Shown in pieces: positions 1 to 37,288 of a stretch of DNA of 64,000 bases (the stretch's first letter is position 1; each line of letters begins with the position of its first letter). Source of the stretch: Tiliqua scincoides. Lineage: Eukaryota; Chordata; Lepidosauria; Squamata; Scincidae. Below the pieces are notes generated by a model. It did not search any database. It was not told the DNA's origin and was given only the letters and a program-made list of their open reading frames with translations. The DNA lies in assembly GCF_035046505.1 (NCBI RefSeq), contig NC_089821.1, positions 170,579,531-170,643,530 of the forward strand. Direction: 5' to 3'. Position numbers and translations under genes: made by a program.

Positions 1-111
1 AACTAATTTGGACTGTTTGCACATGCTAGATATTGCTCATAAAGGCTTTACTGGTGAGTCACTAATGATATCAGAAACAGGTTGTTGTCATCTGGAAGAG
101 AAAACTTGTAG

Positions 112-25368
<25,257 letters not shown>

Positions 25369-26381
25369 AGGCTTGCATCCTTCCAGATGTTCACCTCCTG
25401 TGTCTTCCCCTCCACTCACCCACCCACCTGCTGTTGAATCGCAACTGTTGCATCTTGGGATATCATTCAATCAACCCTAGTGTATTTAACCAGAAATCCA
25501 ACTCATCTTGTCCTTGTGTCATTTTTGTTGTTGTTTTGGGAAAATGCTTTTCACTGGAAGAAAAGTGTCTCAAAGAAAAGTTTCAGTCCAAGTGTTTGAA
25601 CATTGAGGAGGCAGTGCACTGAGAAGTGCCTCCCACAGTCTTGTTCTTTGCTTGCATAGCTCCTGTTTGTTGATGAATTGCACCTATAATCTTCAATGCT
25701 GTCATTTATTAGATTTTAAGGATTCTGTTTTCTTTTTTTGAACAAGGGGATTGCACTGTCATACAATCATGCCTCTCTTTTACACAGGGGAGTTGGCTGC
25801 TGTGTTTTCAGAAGTGCTGGAGTATTTATATTGCCCTGTTTTGACCTATGGTGGGGGAAAAAAAAGTTATATGGAGAACTGATGCTTATTTTTACCTCTC
25901 TGGCAGCTCACATGGTGTAAATTTTATAATTTTTGTATAGAAGACTCATAACAAAATGATGCATTTCATTTTTAAAAGAAATTTTAAACGGTACATTTTA
26001 CCATTTGTGGAAGAGGAAAAGTTGTGTGGATGTTCATGTTTGTCATATCTTCTTGTGCCTTAATGCAGCTGGTCAGATTAGTTTTGAAAGAAAAATCTAG
26101 GGACAGTAAGATTAGTTTACCTGAGGTCTCCTCTTCAGATGTGCTACTTTGCAAACAATTAACTTGACAGTTTTCCTGTTGATTTTTTTTTTAAACCTTG
26201 AGTTTTGCAAAGTGGTGTTCATTTTATTATAGTGATGGCATTAGATGCTCAAATTGCCACTGCCTTATGATATGATGCACTCACACACTTTTTAAAAACT
26301 GTCTTCAAGAAGCTTTGGCTACAGCAACATTGCAGTCATTAGATCTTCAGGTATCCACTTTTTAAATGTGCCATTTGTAAA

Positions 26382-26387
26382 AATAAA
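26382..26387 (+). promoter_or_regulatory. Poly(A) signal AATAAA (proximal)
   Basis: Canonical hexamer about 1 kb past the LRRC1 stop. Confidence 0.5.
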
Positions 26388-26500
26388 AAATGAACAAAAT
26401 GACAACAGCAAGAGCACAAGTTGTGAAAAAACTTTGTGTACTATGCAGACATGATATTCTCAAACATACTTGGAAGGTTTTATATCTATATATAAAACCT

Positions 26501-26506
26501 AATAAA
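26501..26506 (+). promoter_or_regulatory. Poly(A) signal AATAAA (distal)
   Basis: Canonical hexamer just after a TATA-rich partial palindrome and followed by ten A residues, with GT-rich sequence beyond. The more likely main 3' end of LRRC1. Confidence 0.6.
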
Positions 26507-26525
26507 TACTAAAAAAAAAAGTTAG

Positions 26526-29500
26526 TGGCTTGGTAACTTATTACTAAAGTGGTTGTACAATTTTAGAACATTTAATTATATTTCATACTACTTGTTACTC
26601 CATGTTAATCTCAAATATTACTGGTTTTATCTATGGAATGTGATTGGTTTTGAAATACTGACAGCAAATTCCAGCAGGCATTAGGAGATATTACTTTGCC
26701 AGAGACAGATTCTTTCAGATGCAAAACAGATATAGCAGAAGTTTCTTTACAAGGGTAGCTTTGGTGCTGCTTGCACCCTGGCCCAAAAATACACGGTGTG
26801 CATGCCTGAGCATGTGTGTGCTATAGCTTGGTGTAACTTGATGCTTAGGGGTAAAAATTCAGGAAAAAGCCAAACTGATCTTAATATGGCTTGCCAGCCT
26901 TGTTTTTTCCTCTCTCCCCTTCAGTAAGCAACAATTAAGCATGTGAGGTTAGCTGGTGAAACCAAAATTAAATATATTAATATCTGTAGGTAGATTGCCC
27001 TTACAAAGACAGATTTGCATGTTTGAAATGTGCCATATATACTTCAAGAGAAGCAACTTTGGAACATCAGTGTTACCTTTAGAAAAGCACCTTCAACAGA
27101 GAGCTTGTTTGGTAGTAAAAATGAAGCCTGTGTATTTCAAAGGAGTATTACTTTTCTTGTTGCATTTGTGTTAGCGTGAGCTGACTGGCCTGAACTGTAT
27201 TGTGCTTCAGGTGATGCAGAAATTTGATCAGTAGTAACTCACTAACAGAGGGTATGGTCTGATGCTTCAGTGATCATGCGCATGCACAAGTCAACAGTAC
27301 TATTCCAAAACAATCCAAAAGAATGTGTACTTGGTTCCAGTTACATTTGCATCCCCTTTCCTGCAGACACTCTGCTAGTTGACCAGTTGAGTGCCCCACT
27401 GTTATAACTTGCATAGGCAACCTTGCATTCTGATTGGTAGAATGTTTCTGCTAACTATTTGCAAATTACCCTTTACCCTGTGTAGATGTATGGTCTGATA
27501 TTCCTGATCTTGCAGTATAGCTGAAAAGCAAAAGCTACACTGCAATATCTACACTTCTTTATCCATGCAAATGGAACAACATTTGCATTGGTTTGTATAA
27601 TACGCACAAGAACTAGAAAGCATAAGTAACTTGTACTTTTTTTCCCCTCCTGCTTTTCTTATAGCATAAGATCCTGAATCCTGTAATAAGATCTATAAAT
27701 CAAAAGAGGTGCTCAGATCAGGGATCCTTGAATTTCCATACTAAATACAGTACAAGTAAGGAAAGAAGCAACCTAATTAACTTTTCCTTCTAGTTCCCTG
27801 GTGTGTGTTTTTTTTTTAAACCAGTTGAACAAACTTCATACTATTTAAAGTGATTTGAATGTTCCTTCCTCCATCAATTACATAAAGTAGAGGCAGGGAA
27901 ATAAGCAGTCTGGTCGTACCTTAACACACAAATGATCCCAAACATTTGCAGGGAGAAGCTATGCAGGATGTTGGTAGTATCTCCATCACTCTTGTAATGT
28001 GAAGTTCTTACCTTGGGAAATCTAGTTTTCTGTGTCTAATTTGAGAGTGGATTTTTGCTGTGCTGTTCTTGGCAGATCACATTCCCACCTTTCAGTGAAA
28101 CACCGTGTGTGATATGGTGGTGGTTGGTAGCAAAACCAACCAGTGTTCTAAAAACAGGAGGTAGCATACTTAAAACATTTTTGCCCAATGTGGCATACAC
28201 CTAATAGGGATCAAATGTGTGCACCTGTGGGCCAGGCAAAAATGACTTAAAGTTTACTTGGTACTGGAGGAACACACAGATTCCATATCAGGTGAGCCTG
28301 CTTGTGGAGGATATTCCAAAGAGAGGGTGTCATTTCAGTGGAAGGGGCCCAAATTCTGATCATGCCTGGCCTTGCTTTTGAAGGCAAAGGTCAAGGGAAC
28401 TTGGAGAAGAGCTTCTGATGATGATCTTAATGCTGAGGCATGTTCTTGCTGGAGAACGTAATGCACCAAGTATTTGGGTTCCAGACCATTTGGGGTCTTC
28501 AAGTAAGAACGGGGCCTTTGAAATGTATTTGGAGGCAGACCAAAATCCACTACTTGACATGAGGTTACTTCAAAAGGGAATGTCAAAACCATTGGAGATT
28601 CAGATATAGTCACTCGGTAGTGTAGCTAGAGAGGGGCCAAAATGGCAAATGCTGCAGGCACCACAAATGTGCGTTGTAAGCTGCAATGGCAACACTTAGG
28701 TGATGCCATGTGGTTCAGCAAGTACCTGCACATTACCATTGCTGTCCAGAATGGCTCCAACAGTGAGTGGGAGGGGCTGCTTACGCAGTGGGTTGCAGTG
28801 CCTGCAATACATACTGTTCCCCCTCCAGCTATGCTACCGAATTCACTTGCCTAGGTCTTGGACTTTTTGAGGCTTTTAGCTTTTATTCTGTGTGGGCTAC
28901 TGAGATTGTTGCTTCACAGTTTCTTTCTAATCTATTACTATTGAGATTTTGTAATCTGTTTAGGTTTTATTGTTACTGTCATGAATTAAATCCCATCAAC
29001 CTCTCCGAAAGTCTTTTGCAGAGCAGGGTATCAAGCAAATGCAATAAATAAACTAAACCAATGGGCATGAACAGTTACTGTTCACATCTGCTAAACCACC
29101 TCCAGGAAAATGGAGCTATTTGTATGCATTCCAAAATGAATATAGGCTTGAAACTCAGATTCTCAGACAGCGTCCAGTATAACTAGGCAAATGCACTGCT
29201 CAAGAAGGCTTGTTCCAGATATTGCACAGCATCCTGTTTTGCATTTTTCCTCTCCAAAAATGCATATGATAGTTGATTGTTAGAAAATCAAATGGAGAAC
29301 TGTGTTATAACGCTTGGTATGTACATTTATTCTGTCTATCCCAGTAAGCCCCAGATGCATAGACTGCATGCTAACAAGCCCTGTTATAACATGCACTTAC
29401 CCTCTAGTTATACAACCATAATAAGAATTAAAAGTGAACTGAAAGGCATGCTTGATATTAGCAAAGGAACAAAGGCTGAAAACTCGAGATGCAGCTGTTG

Positions 29501-29865
29501 GATATTGATTCACCACGTAGGACATAGATGCATTTGCTAACTTTGCTAACTTAGACATAGATGCATTTGCTAACTTTGCTAAGTAATGTCACTTAGCAAC
29601 TAATTATGTGGAATTGAGTGTCTTAGAACAAAAGTAAATTAAAAGCTGGCAGGCAAGTGCTTCAGTAATGTTGTCTGCTGTACCTCTCCCACCTTCTTCA
29701 CAGCATCTGTGGCTTACAGGCTTATCAATACATTGTTTTAGCAACTTTGCATGTGAGCACCTGAAAGAGTTTTGCCCCTCAGAATAGTCAACATTTTAGC
29801 ATCAAAGTTTTATGCAACAGGTACCAGTGCTAACTTTGAAAATTCTTGTCAAGTATAGTATAGTG
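26526..29865. other. Sequence after LRRC1, no gene recognised
   Basis: AT-rich unique-looking DNA. About 28290-28610 has phrases (GTATTTGGGTTCCAGACCAT, GGGGTCTTCAAG) like an old, widespread vertebrate LINE-related repeat; open frames there on both strands are not convincing genes. A 33-bp tandem duplication lies at 29521-29581. Confidence 0.5.
29521..29581. repeat. 33-bp tandem duplication
   Basis: Unit GACATAGATGCATTTGCTAA… (29521-29553) repeated almost completely from 29554. Confidence 0.9.
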
Positions 29866-30210
29866 CAGTGTTTCTCAAACTGTGGGTCCGGATGCACTAG
29901 GTGGGTTGTGAGCCTATTTCGGGAGGCTCCCCATTCATTTGACTATTTTATTTTTATTAGACTTGATGGTATGTGACTGCATTTGGGGAAATGTTACAGA
30001 CCTGTACTTTTAACAAGTTACTGTGTATATTCTTATAACAATGATGGTAAATAGGACTTACTCCTGGGTAAGTGTAGGTAAGATAGCAGCCTAGAATTGT
30101 TAAACATTTTTCTGCTTGATGATGTCACTTCTGGTCATGACATCACTCTGGTGGGTCCTAACATATTCTCATTCTATAAAGTCCTGGTGCTAAATGTGTG
30201 AGAACCACTG
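29866..30210. mobile_element. hAT-type MITE
   Basis: Starts CAGTGTTTCTCAAACTGTGG, ends ATGTGTGAGAACCACTG; perfect 8-bp duplication GTATAGTG (29858-29865, 30211-30218). Confidence 0.92.
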
Positions 30211-32492
30211 GTATAGTGAGTTCATATAACCTATGTAATTGGGTTACAATTAGATTGTTCCTCAAATCTAATTAATGGTCCAGTACTACTAGATGAAGTG
30301 CTGGGATAGTAGGGCACATGAGGATTTTGGGAGCTTATAAGCCTGTTACATTTTTGCTAATGTTGAAATAGGGGTCTATGTGATGGGGAGAAGGCTTCAA
30401 CCTGCCTCTTTTGGATTCATCAGAACCACAGAGTAGGATACTGTGGTGTTTGTAGAGGCTCAGATTACTACAGTTTGATAGAACAGACCTGAATGACCAA
30501 CCCAAGGAGGTGGCAAAGTGCGTAATCCACCATGCTTGGAAACGTACATGTCTGCTGCTGCAAATACAGTGGTAGAGCTGCAGTTAATGTTTCAGTTATA
30601 AACAGCCTTGGTTGAAAGTGTTGTAGTGCTTTCTCAGCACCACCTTCATCTGCAATGATTGCTTTCACATGTGGAACTCATATTGCAGTCATCAAGGTGT
30701 GGCTCTCGCATATGTGAACTCCCGCTTAGAAGCAAAGTGGGGCATGATAGTTATACAGCATTTGTCCTCCACAAATTCACTTGATCCTCTTTTAAAATCA
30801 TCTAAGACAGTGGTTCCCAAACTGTGGGTGACTCACTGGTGGGTCAAAACCTGCTTTTTGTTGGGTTGGCAAAGGGTGATGGAAACTAATTTCCTCAAGC
30901 CCTGAAGCAATTCAAAAATCAGATACTGTAGCTGCTAACTTGCCTGAAAGGAGCTGAGCTCCTGCAGTTTGCAAGCATGTGTAAATACAGGGAGATAAGT
31001 GTCTGGGTCTTTCTTCTGATTATTATTACTTATAAATAAATACTACTTTCTAGATCTTTTTTTTTAAAAAGTCTGGTAAACCTAGGTGGGTCCCGATAGA
31101 GTGTCATTGTAAAGAGTGGGTCCTGGTGCTAAAACATTTGGGAACCACTGATCTAAGCTAGTGGCTCTCCAAACATCTTGTGGTAATAAACTGCACTTGA
31201 ATGTTCAATGCTCTTCACTCCCCTAGGGAAAGAGTTGCATATAACTGTCACAGAGTGACTAAAAGTTGCCTTTGTGGTGTTTGCAACTCAAGACTATTGC
31301 TGACGTAGCAAGTTTGCATGTTAAATTTAATCATTTTAAATTGTATTTATTATTCCTTTGGGAAGATCTCGCAATTACTTGCTTTCCTTGGCTTTCATTT
31401 TCAGTGACTCTTTCCAGAAGATTTACTTGTAGGTTTTTTTAATTAATACACAGTATTTGGGAGACATTTCTTATGCCAGAACTGGTCATGTAAGAAACCC
31501 TTGGAGAATCAAATCTCCAGTACTGTGTTTTTCCCATCCACGAACAGACTCTGTAACAGAGAATCCATTGGGCAACATGAACTTTGGCTAGTTGTGTCCT
31601 TCTTTACTACTGTGGCATGCTGTAGTCTGAGAGAAGACACAAGTCTCATCATATGAAAAGACAATAGGCATTTCTGCGGCAGTTGTAGGCCTGCCCCAAG
31701 ATCAGATAGCTCAATTGAAGTAGCAGTGTTAAATATGCGAAAAGGCTTGTTTGGCTCTTGTGTGTGGTGTTCACTTGATGTCTCACTACATCATGGGAGT
31801 TGTAGTTGTATTTATTGTTGCAGTCAAAGACCAGCAAAAACAAGCACACAATACCGCCCTACAACAGGCGGAATTTAAGATTTCAACATTAAAATACATT
31901 CAACATTAAAATGCAACATTAAAACACAATAAAATAGCCATCATGGTATTATGAACAAATAAGAGGGAGTAGCAATTAAAATTTCCTCTCATTATTAATA
32001 ATGTCCATCCAGGTTTTGTAAGCAGCAGCCAAAAAACTTGCAGTTGGTCTTAAAAGCTGAGAATTAGCACCTGAAAGAAGTTTCTTGGCCATTTCTGTTT
32101 GTGACAAGCCCAAGAATTTTCTGCTCAAGGGAATAATAAACTTATCTCGGATCCCCTGATAAAATAGGCAACAGAACATGGCATGTTCAAGTGTCTCAAC
32201 CTCCCCTGAACCACAGGAACACAGTCTTTTGGAGATGGGGATCTTTCTGAAACAGCCCTGAAACAGGAGTTGTAGTCAAACTTCTTTTCTAGCTTTGATA
32301 GAGAATCTAACCAGCAGCAGAAAAGCAGCAATGCAGCAGCAGACACAAAAAGGTAAGGTTCCTAGTCTCTTATTGCTAAGCGATTATTTCCCTTTCTGTC
32401 TCTTCCCCCACCCCTTGCTGCTTTTGAAATAAGGATAAGTAGGTTTGGGGGGGGGAGGGTTGTGCTGTATCTGAGGTGTACTTCCCCTAGTT
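30211..32492. other. Intergenic stretch with one hAT element
   Basis: Apart from the hAT copy at 30808-31150, I see no recognisable gene or repeat. Small frames at 30468-30905 and 31649-32346 have no family match. Confidence 0.5.
30808..31150. mobile_element. hAT-type MITE
   Basis: Starts CAGTGGTTCCCAAACTGTGG, ends CATTTGGGAACCACTG; flanks ATCTAAGA and ATCTAAGC (7 of 8). Confidence 0.88.
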
Positions 32493-33597
32493 CAGTGTTC
32501 TTCAACCTTGGAAAGAGTCCCTAATGGGGTTGCCAAGCCTCAGTTGTGGGGTTGCAGCAATTTACAGGAATGAGAAACGTTGAAGACCACTGGACTAACA
32601 GCCCAATCCTGAGCTGCCCGGGGCGTGCGGCTGTAGTAGCGCTGAGAACGGCTGCTGCTGCATCCTGCACTCCTCAGCCTGCCACGGGCGGTGCCTCAGG
32701 AGAAGGGGACTTTCTCCCCCTTCGCCCGGATAAGGGAAGCAGCCCTGCAATGGGCCAAAAGCCAACCAAAAGCTCAGCTCCACCGGACCCGCCTCCTGCC
32801 TCCCCGCTCCCTCCCCCCCGGCATGCCTCCTGCCCGCCCTCTCTCTGCCCCTCACCTCCCCATCACACCTCCAGCCTCCCCCCATGCCTCTCCCGCCCTG
32901 GAATGCCCCCTCCCCGCCCCCGCTTAACTGTACCATGGCTCAGCAGTCTGTGAGACAGCTGAGCAGCTGGCCTGGTGGTAAGTCTCGCAGACGTGCCTCA
33001 TGGCACGTTTGCGACAGTGCGCTCCAGCGGAAAGCTGGAATGCCGAGCTCAGGATTGGGCTCTAAAGTGCCACCCATTAAAGGGGGAGACATCTGGTGTA
33101 CCTCTTCAGGAACCAAGAGACTGTGTCCCAGTCCTGCTCAGGTGCTTAGGGATTGTGCTAATAGCCTTCAGTGTTAAAAAAAGAATAAAGCAAAATCTGA
33201 AACACAAAATACTAATGCTGACCCCCCCCCCCATTTCTTGAAAATAAACCCCAGTTATTTCAATAAAACTGAAATTCCTTGCAGGTGGGCTTAAGACTGC
33301 ATCATTAGATCACCTTTGGATGCCTTTATTGTTTTTGGAAGGCTTCTGTGAGATATTTCACAAGCACCACCAAAAATTAGTTTATTAGTTTTATTACAAT
33401 TCGTTTTCATGATAACATTCTCTGCTCCCTCTAATAATATTTGGTTACAATGAACGGTGCTGGGAGGGCGTTATGGGGGTGGGGGGTGGATGGTGCTGGG
33501 GGCAGTGTGGGCAGATAGGGTCCTGGGGGGGATCTGGGATTGACAGTGGGTCTGCAGTTTGTTGGGGTTGTAACATGAAAAAGGTTGAAGTCGTCTG
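32493..33597. mobile_element. hAT element with nested insertion
   Basis: Starts CAGTGTTCTTCAACCTTGG and ends AAGGTTGAAGTCGTCTG, flanked by a perfect 8-bp duplication CCCTAGTT (32485-32492, 33598-33605). A second right-type end (GTTGAAGACCACTG) occurs near 32592, just before the nested foldback element at 32600-33061. Proline-rich and glycine-rich frames in both directions here come from the GC-rich nested insert. Confidence 0.75.
32600..33061. mobile_element. Foldback-type DNA element with perfect 16-bp terminal inverted repeats
   Basis: AGCCCAATCCTGAGCT at 32600-32615 is exactly mirrored by AGCTCAGGATTGGGCT at 33046-33061. The interior is very GC-rich and pyrimidine-biased. No transposase. 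It sits inside the hAT element 32493-33597. Confidence 0.75.
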
Positions 33598-34089
33598 CCC
33601 TAGTTCATGCATGGGCTTCAATGCTCTGCAACTCAGCCCCCCCCCACCTCTGGCCAGGAAGGCCATCAAGTTGTAGGAAGGGCCTCGAACCTGTCAGCCT
33701 CATGCAGCACATTTCTCTCCCCATTCTGATGGAAAGCAGCCTGTTTCACTGCACCAGCGGCAGGAAGTTCAGAGCTCCAAGGCATGTAGCCCCCATTTGC
33801 AGCATGCAGCTGCTTTGTGCCAAAATGGAACACAATTGTTCCTGTGACACAAGCAATCAAAATATCACAAATAGGCTAATGTTTTCTGAACTGTCTGATG
33901 GATCAGGAGAGAGATCTTGGGGTGCTGGTGGATGGAAGTGCCGACGCGGTGTACAGCGACTAAGAAGGCCAATTCCATGCTCAGGATAATTAAAAATAAA
34001 ACAGCCAATGTCACTATTGCCATTGTACAAATTGATGGTAAGGCCACATCTGGAGTTCTGGTCACCTCATCTCAAAAAAGGATATAGTG

Positions 34090-34430
34090 CCGAGTTATTC
34101 AAACTGGGGCATTGCGACATCCCAGCCTGGCCTCTACCCCCTCAGGGGGGCTGCAGGGGCTGGGATGCACTCACCAGTTCCTGCAGCAGCCTTCCTGGGT
34201 TGCAGGGAGTCCTGCGTAAGCATCTGCAGGGCTCCCCAGCCTTCTAAAAGTGAAAGTGGAGCAATCGCTCTCCACCTCCGCAAACTCGGAAGTGGAATGC
34301 AGTTGCTCCGCTTACACTTAGCGATCCTGGGGATCGCGTCGCTGCCTTCCCCCGCACCTGCTGCCTGCCTCCCCTCCCCTACAAGGACTTACTGCGGTCT
34401 TCAAACTCCCTGACAGTTTGAAAACTGCAG
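34090..34430. mobile_element. hAT-type MITE inserted in CR1
   Basis: Starts CCGAGTTATTCAAACTGGGG, ends CAGTTTGAAAACTGCAG; perfect 8-bp duplication ATATAGTG (34082-34089, 34431-34438). Confidence 0.88.
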
Positions 34431-34540
34431 ATATAGTGGAACTGTAAAAGGTGCAGAAGAGAGCAACCAAAATGATTAGTGGGCTGGGGCACCTCCCTTA
34501 CAGGGAAAGACTACCGTGTTTGGCACTCTTCAGTCTAGAA

Positions 34541-34895
34541 CAGAGGTTTCCAAACCCTGGCCTGGGGGCCAAATGTGGCCCGCAGCCAGCCTCTATCCAG
34601 CCCGCGGCCAGCCTCTGATCCCCTGAGAGCCTCTGGCCCAGTTGACCAAACACAACCAGAGTTGTGCTTGTGGGGTGGGGGAATGGGGTTCCATTTAAGT
34701 GCGTGTGCTTTATTTATTGGGTTGTGTTCATGCCTGGAGAAGTCCTGGACATTTGAGTCCATTCATTTATTCATTCATCTAATTTTCATATCTAATGTAT
34801 GTATTTAAATTTTATATTTAATATTTTTTTCCGGCCCTCAACACTGTGCCAGGTATTTGATGCAGCCGTTTGGCTGAAAAGTTTAGAGACCCCTG
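34541..34895. mobile_element. hAT-type MITE inserted in CR1
   Basis: Starts CAGAGGTTTCCAAACCCTGG, ends AGTTTAGAGACCCCTG; perfect 8-bp duplication GTCTAGAA (34533-34540, 34896-34903). Same family as 10545-10875. Confidence 0.9.
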
Positions 34896-35059
34896 GTCTA
34901 GAAAATGGGTGCCAGGGGGGCATGATTGAGACACATCCCTCTGTGTTCCTCCTATAGAGTTTATAGCCTGGGATTGTGTTATACCATTGATTCTCTGCAT
35001 TGCACCACAGATTAATGCATTGCATTCCATTATACCCATTATATCATTGTTTTCCCTAG

Positions 35060-35250
35060 ATGTTTCCCAAACATTTTAGCATCAGGACCCACCTTAAAAA
35101 CAAACAAAAGCTTTATCAACCACTAATGGCTATAGCAGATTGTTTAACCTTTATGCACATAGTCTGTCTAGCTTAACTGTCAGTTTTGTGACCCACCAAA
35201 AATTGAGTCAGGACCACTGGTGGGCCACAGACCCACAGTTCGGGAACCAC
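35060..35250. mobile_element. hAT-type MITE, reverse orientation, shortened
   Basis: Left ATGTTTCCCAAACATTTTAG and right CACAGTTCGGGAACCAC are inverted termini; flanks TTCCCTAG on both sides (35052-35059, 35251-35258). The duplication can be shifted by two bases with poorer agreement. Confidence 0.75.
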
Positions 35251-35479
35251 TTCCCTAGCCGCCAAACATTCCATTTCTCCCATCTTTGCTCCAAAGCTTT
35301 GAGCATTTACATAAAAGCACCTGTATATGGGGCCCCTTAAGAAGGGCTGCTTATTTGCTCCTTTACTCCACAGCCTCTTGTTCTGCTGGACTGGCTGTCA
35401 CGTCCTGTCATGCTTCCACTCTGAATCCTACTCTGCCCTTACCTTGCCGTTCTCTTACCTTTCCATTTTCATTATAGAG

Positions 35480-36430
35480 ATGAGAACTGGATGTCACTCA
35501 GCTCCTCTTGGCTTTCCCGCATGGGTCAGTTTGAAAGCTGCTCTGCCACTTTATTCATGTTGCATGCCAGCAGTCTGGTTCTGTGTCAGTCCAAGTGAAG
35601 TCCAGCCCTCTTGTACGGGTCCAGCTTATCCCAAAATGTTACCCAGTGCCTAACAAAAATAAACCCCTCTCCCTGACACCACCATCTCATCCACACATTG
35701 ATACGCCTGCCTAGCTGGCCCTGTGTGTGGAACAAGTAGCAATTCTGAGAACACCTTTGGGGTCCTGGCTTTGAGCTTCCTACCTTGAAGCCTAAATTTG
35801 ACCTCCAGCGCTACCCAGCTACATTTCCCCACATCTTTGGTGCCAACATGCACTACAACCGTTACCTTCTCCCCAACACTCTACCAGCCTACCTACATGA
35901 GACAAGATGTCTGCAGTGTCTGAGACATGATGTCTATGAACCTTTGCACAAGACAGGCAAGTCACCATGTAGCCCTCACATCCATCGCAGACCCCACTCT
36001 CAATGTTCCTGACTATAGACTCATCCATTACAAGAAGCCCTCTTCCCTCCTTTCCCAGAGGAGTATCCTTAGTGTGACTGGATTTAGGCCAGTCATCTGA
36101 AGAAATTGTCCCTCCTAGAGGATTGTTTCCCTCTTTTTCAGAATGACATCTTCCAGTCCTGGGACTTCCATCCCTGGCAGCTGAAGAGCTGCATGTCTGA
36201 GGGTGGGATGACATCTCCCCATTCCTGGAAGTCTCACTATGGTCCCTCTTTGCTTCTCAGCTTCTCCAGGTCAACAATCATGGCTTCAAGGGAGCAAATC
36301 TGTTCTCCAGGGGCATGGAGCTCCACAGCCCATAACTTGTGCCTTGGGGGCATATAGTCATACATATGACACTTAGTGCAAAACACTGGATAGCCCCTCA
36401 CTCGCTATTTCCAACCTGCTTTCCCCTGTG
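35480..36430 (-). mobile_element. CR1-type LINE ORF1 with esterase domain, decayed
   Basis: On the minus strand three parts follow in order. First, a zinc-finger-like stretch (CPVFCTKCHMYDYM, about 36405-36350) and a short helix region with APGEQICSLEAMIVDLEKL. Next comes a segment reading LLVMDESIVRNIE (family block GDSIVRNI) and then MHVGTKDVGKCSW (family block VHVGTND). These are the blocks of the SGNH-type esterase found in ORF1 of CR1-group LINEs. The frame is interrupted and catalytic GDS reads MDES, so it is a dead copy. Left border uncertain. Confidence 0.7.
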
Positions 36431-37256
36431 ATGTCCAGTTTAGGCCTGAGTCCATGCTGTGCACTTCTGATGCAGCCTCTTTCCAAGACACATCATTTCG
36501 TTCTAAATTAAAAGTTAACATCACACCAGCATTGCTTTGCTTGCCAGAAGATTAACTTCATGCAGGGCAAGTTGGAGGTGGGGGGCAGGGGGTCCTACCA
36601 GCATTTTTCACAGGTGTCCTGAATTTTTTCCCATTTGTTTTCTTTGCAGACCAAGATCTACAGAAGGTTCCTAAGGCTGGTTCTTTTTTTTTAAGCATGC
36701 TAACATCTATTAAATAGTGACTGTAATAAATACAATAGCACCAGAAATAATAGTGCTAATTTTTTACAACTTTTCTTTTAATAACTAATAAAATGATTGG
36801 AAGAGGTTGTATGTGTATCTGCATGGTGGGGATGTGGTGTCTCTCTCTCTGTTGCTGGAGGGGTGACCACTTTGCAAACCCAGATAATGAACACTTCATT
36901 CTAAATGAACAGACACAGCAGGAAAGGAGGTAATTGCAGCTGTTTTCAACTTCCTGTCATCCCGTTTTCGGCTTGCCACCCCTGTCTGCAGTGGTCATTG
37001 GGAATACACTGAAATGCATCAAAATAATAATTGAAATAAAGTGTGTGTGTTAGGTTGAACTTCAATGAACTTCGTTCTTGATGCCACCTCCTTGCCCTGG
37101 CTTTACTCCAAATGTGCCAGGCTCAGTCCCTGACTCACAAGGTGCAATCCCCTGTTCCCGCCTTGCACCGCTTGACTCTGCACTCTGATCTGCCAGGTCT
37201 TGTCTTGGACTATGAGTTTGCTGAGGTGACATCCTGGATTTACGTTTGCCCTAGAT
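36431..37256. other. Intergenic stretch, nothing recognised
   Basis: No convincing gene or repeat. Confidence 0.4.
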
Positions 37257-37288
37257 CCGTGGTTCTCAAACTTTTAGAGGACCTAGAG

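Larger units (their letters stand above)
25369..26525 (+). other. LRRC1: LRRC1 3' untranslated region
   Basis: Non-coding AT-rich sequence following the LRRC1 stop, with several T-runs and ATTTA-like motifs. It ends near two AATAAA signals, the second followed by an A-run. The end point is inferred from the signals. Confidence 0.75.
33895..34945 (+). mobile_element. CR1/L2-type LINE ORF2 fragment split by two hAT insertions
   Basis: Three pieces in order: 33895-34089 (reads ERDLGVLVDG), 34439-34540 (reads VQKRATKMISGLGHLPYRER, then LALFSLE) and 34904-34945 (decayed RRLRGDMIE region). These are the C-terminal end of a CR1/L2-type reverse transcriptase polyprotein. Insertions 34090-34430 and 34541-34895 separate them, each with its own target duplication. 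Dead copy. Confidence 0.75.

Noticed and set aside
32546-32953. Proline-rich 135-codon frame and glycine-rich minus-strand frame
   Set aside because: Both come from the GC-rich foldback element; open because of composition.
35819-36214. 131-codon minus-strand frame as a host gene
   Set aside because: Its motifs are those of CR1 ORF1, so it is a LINE remnant.
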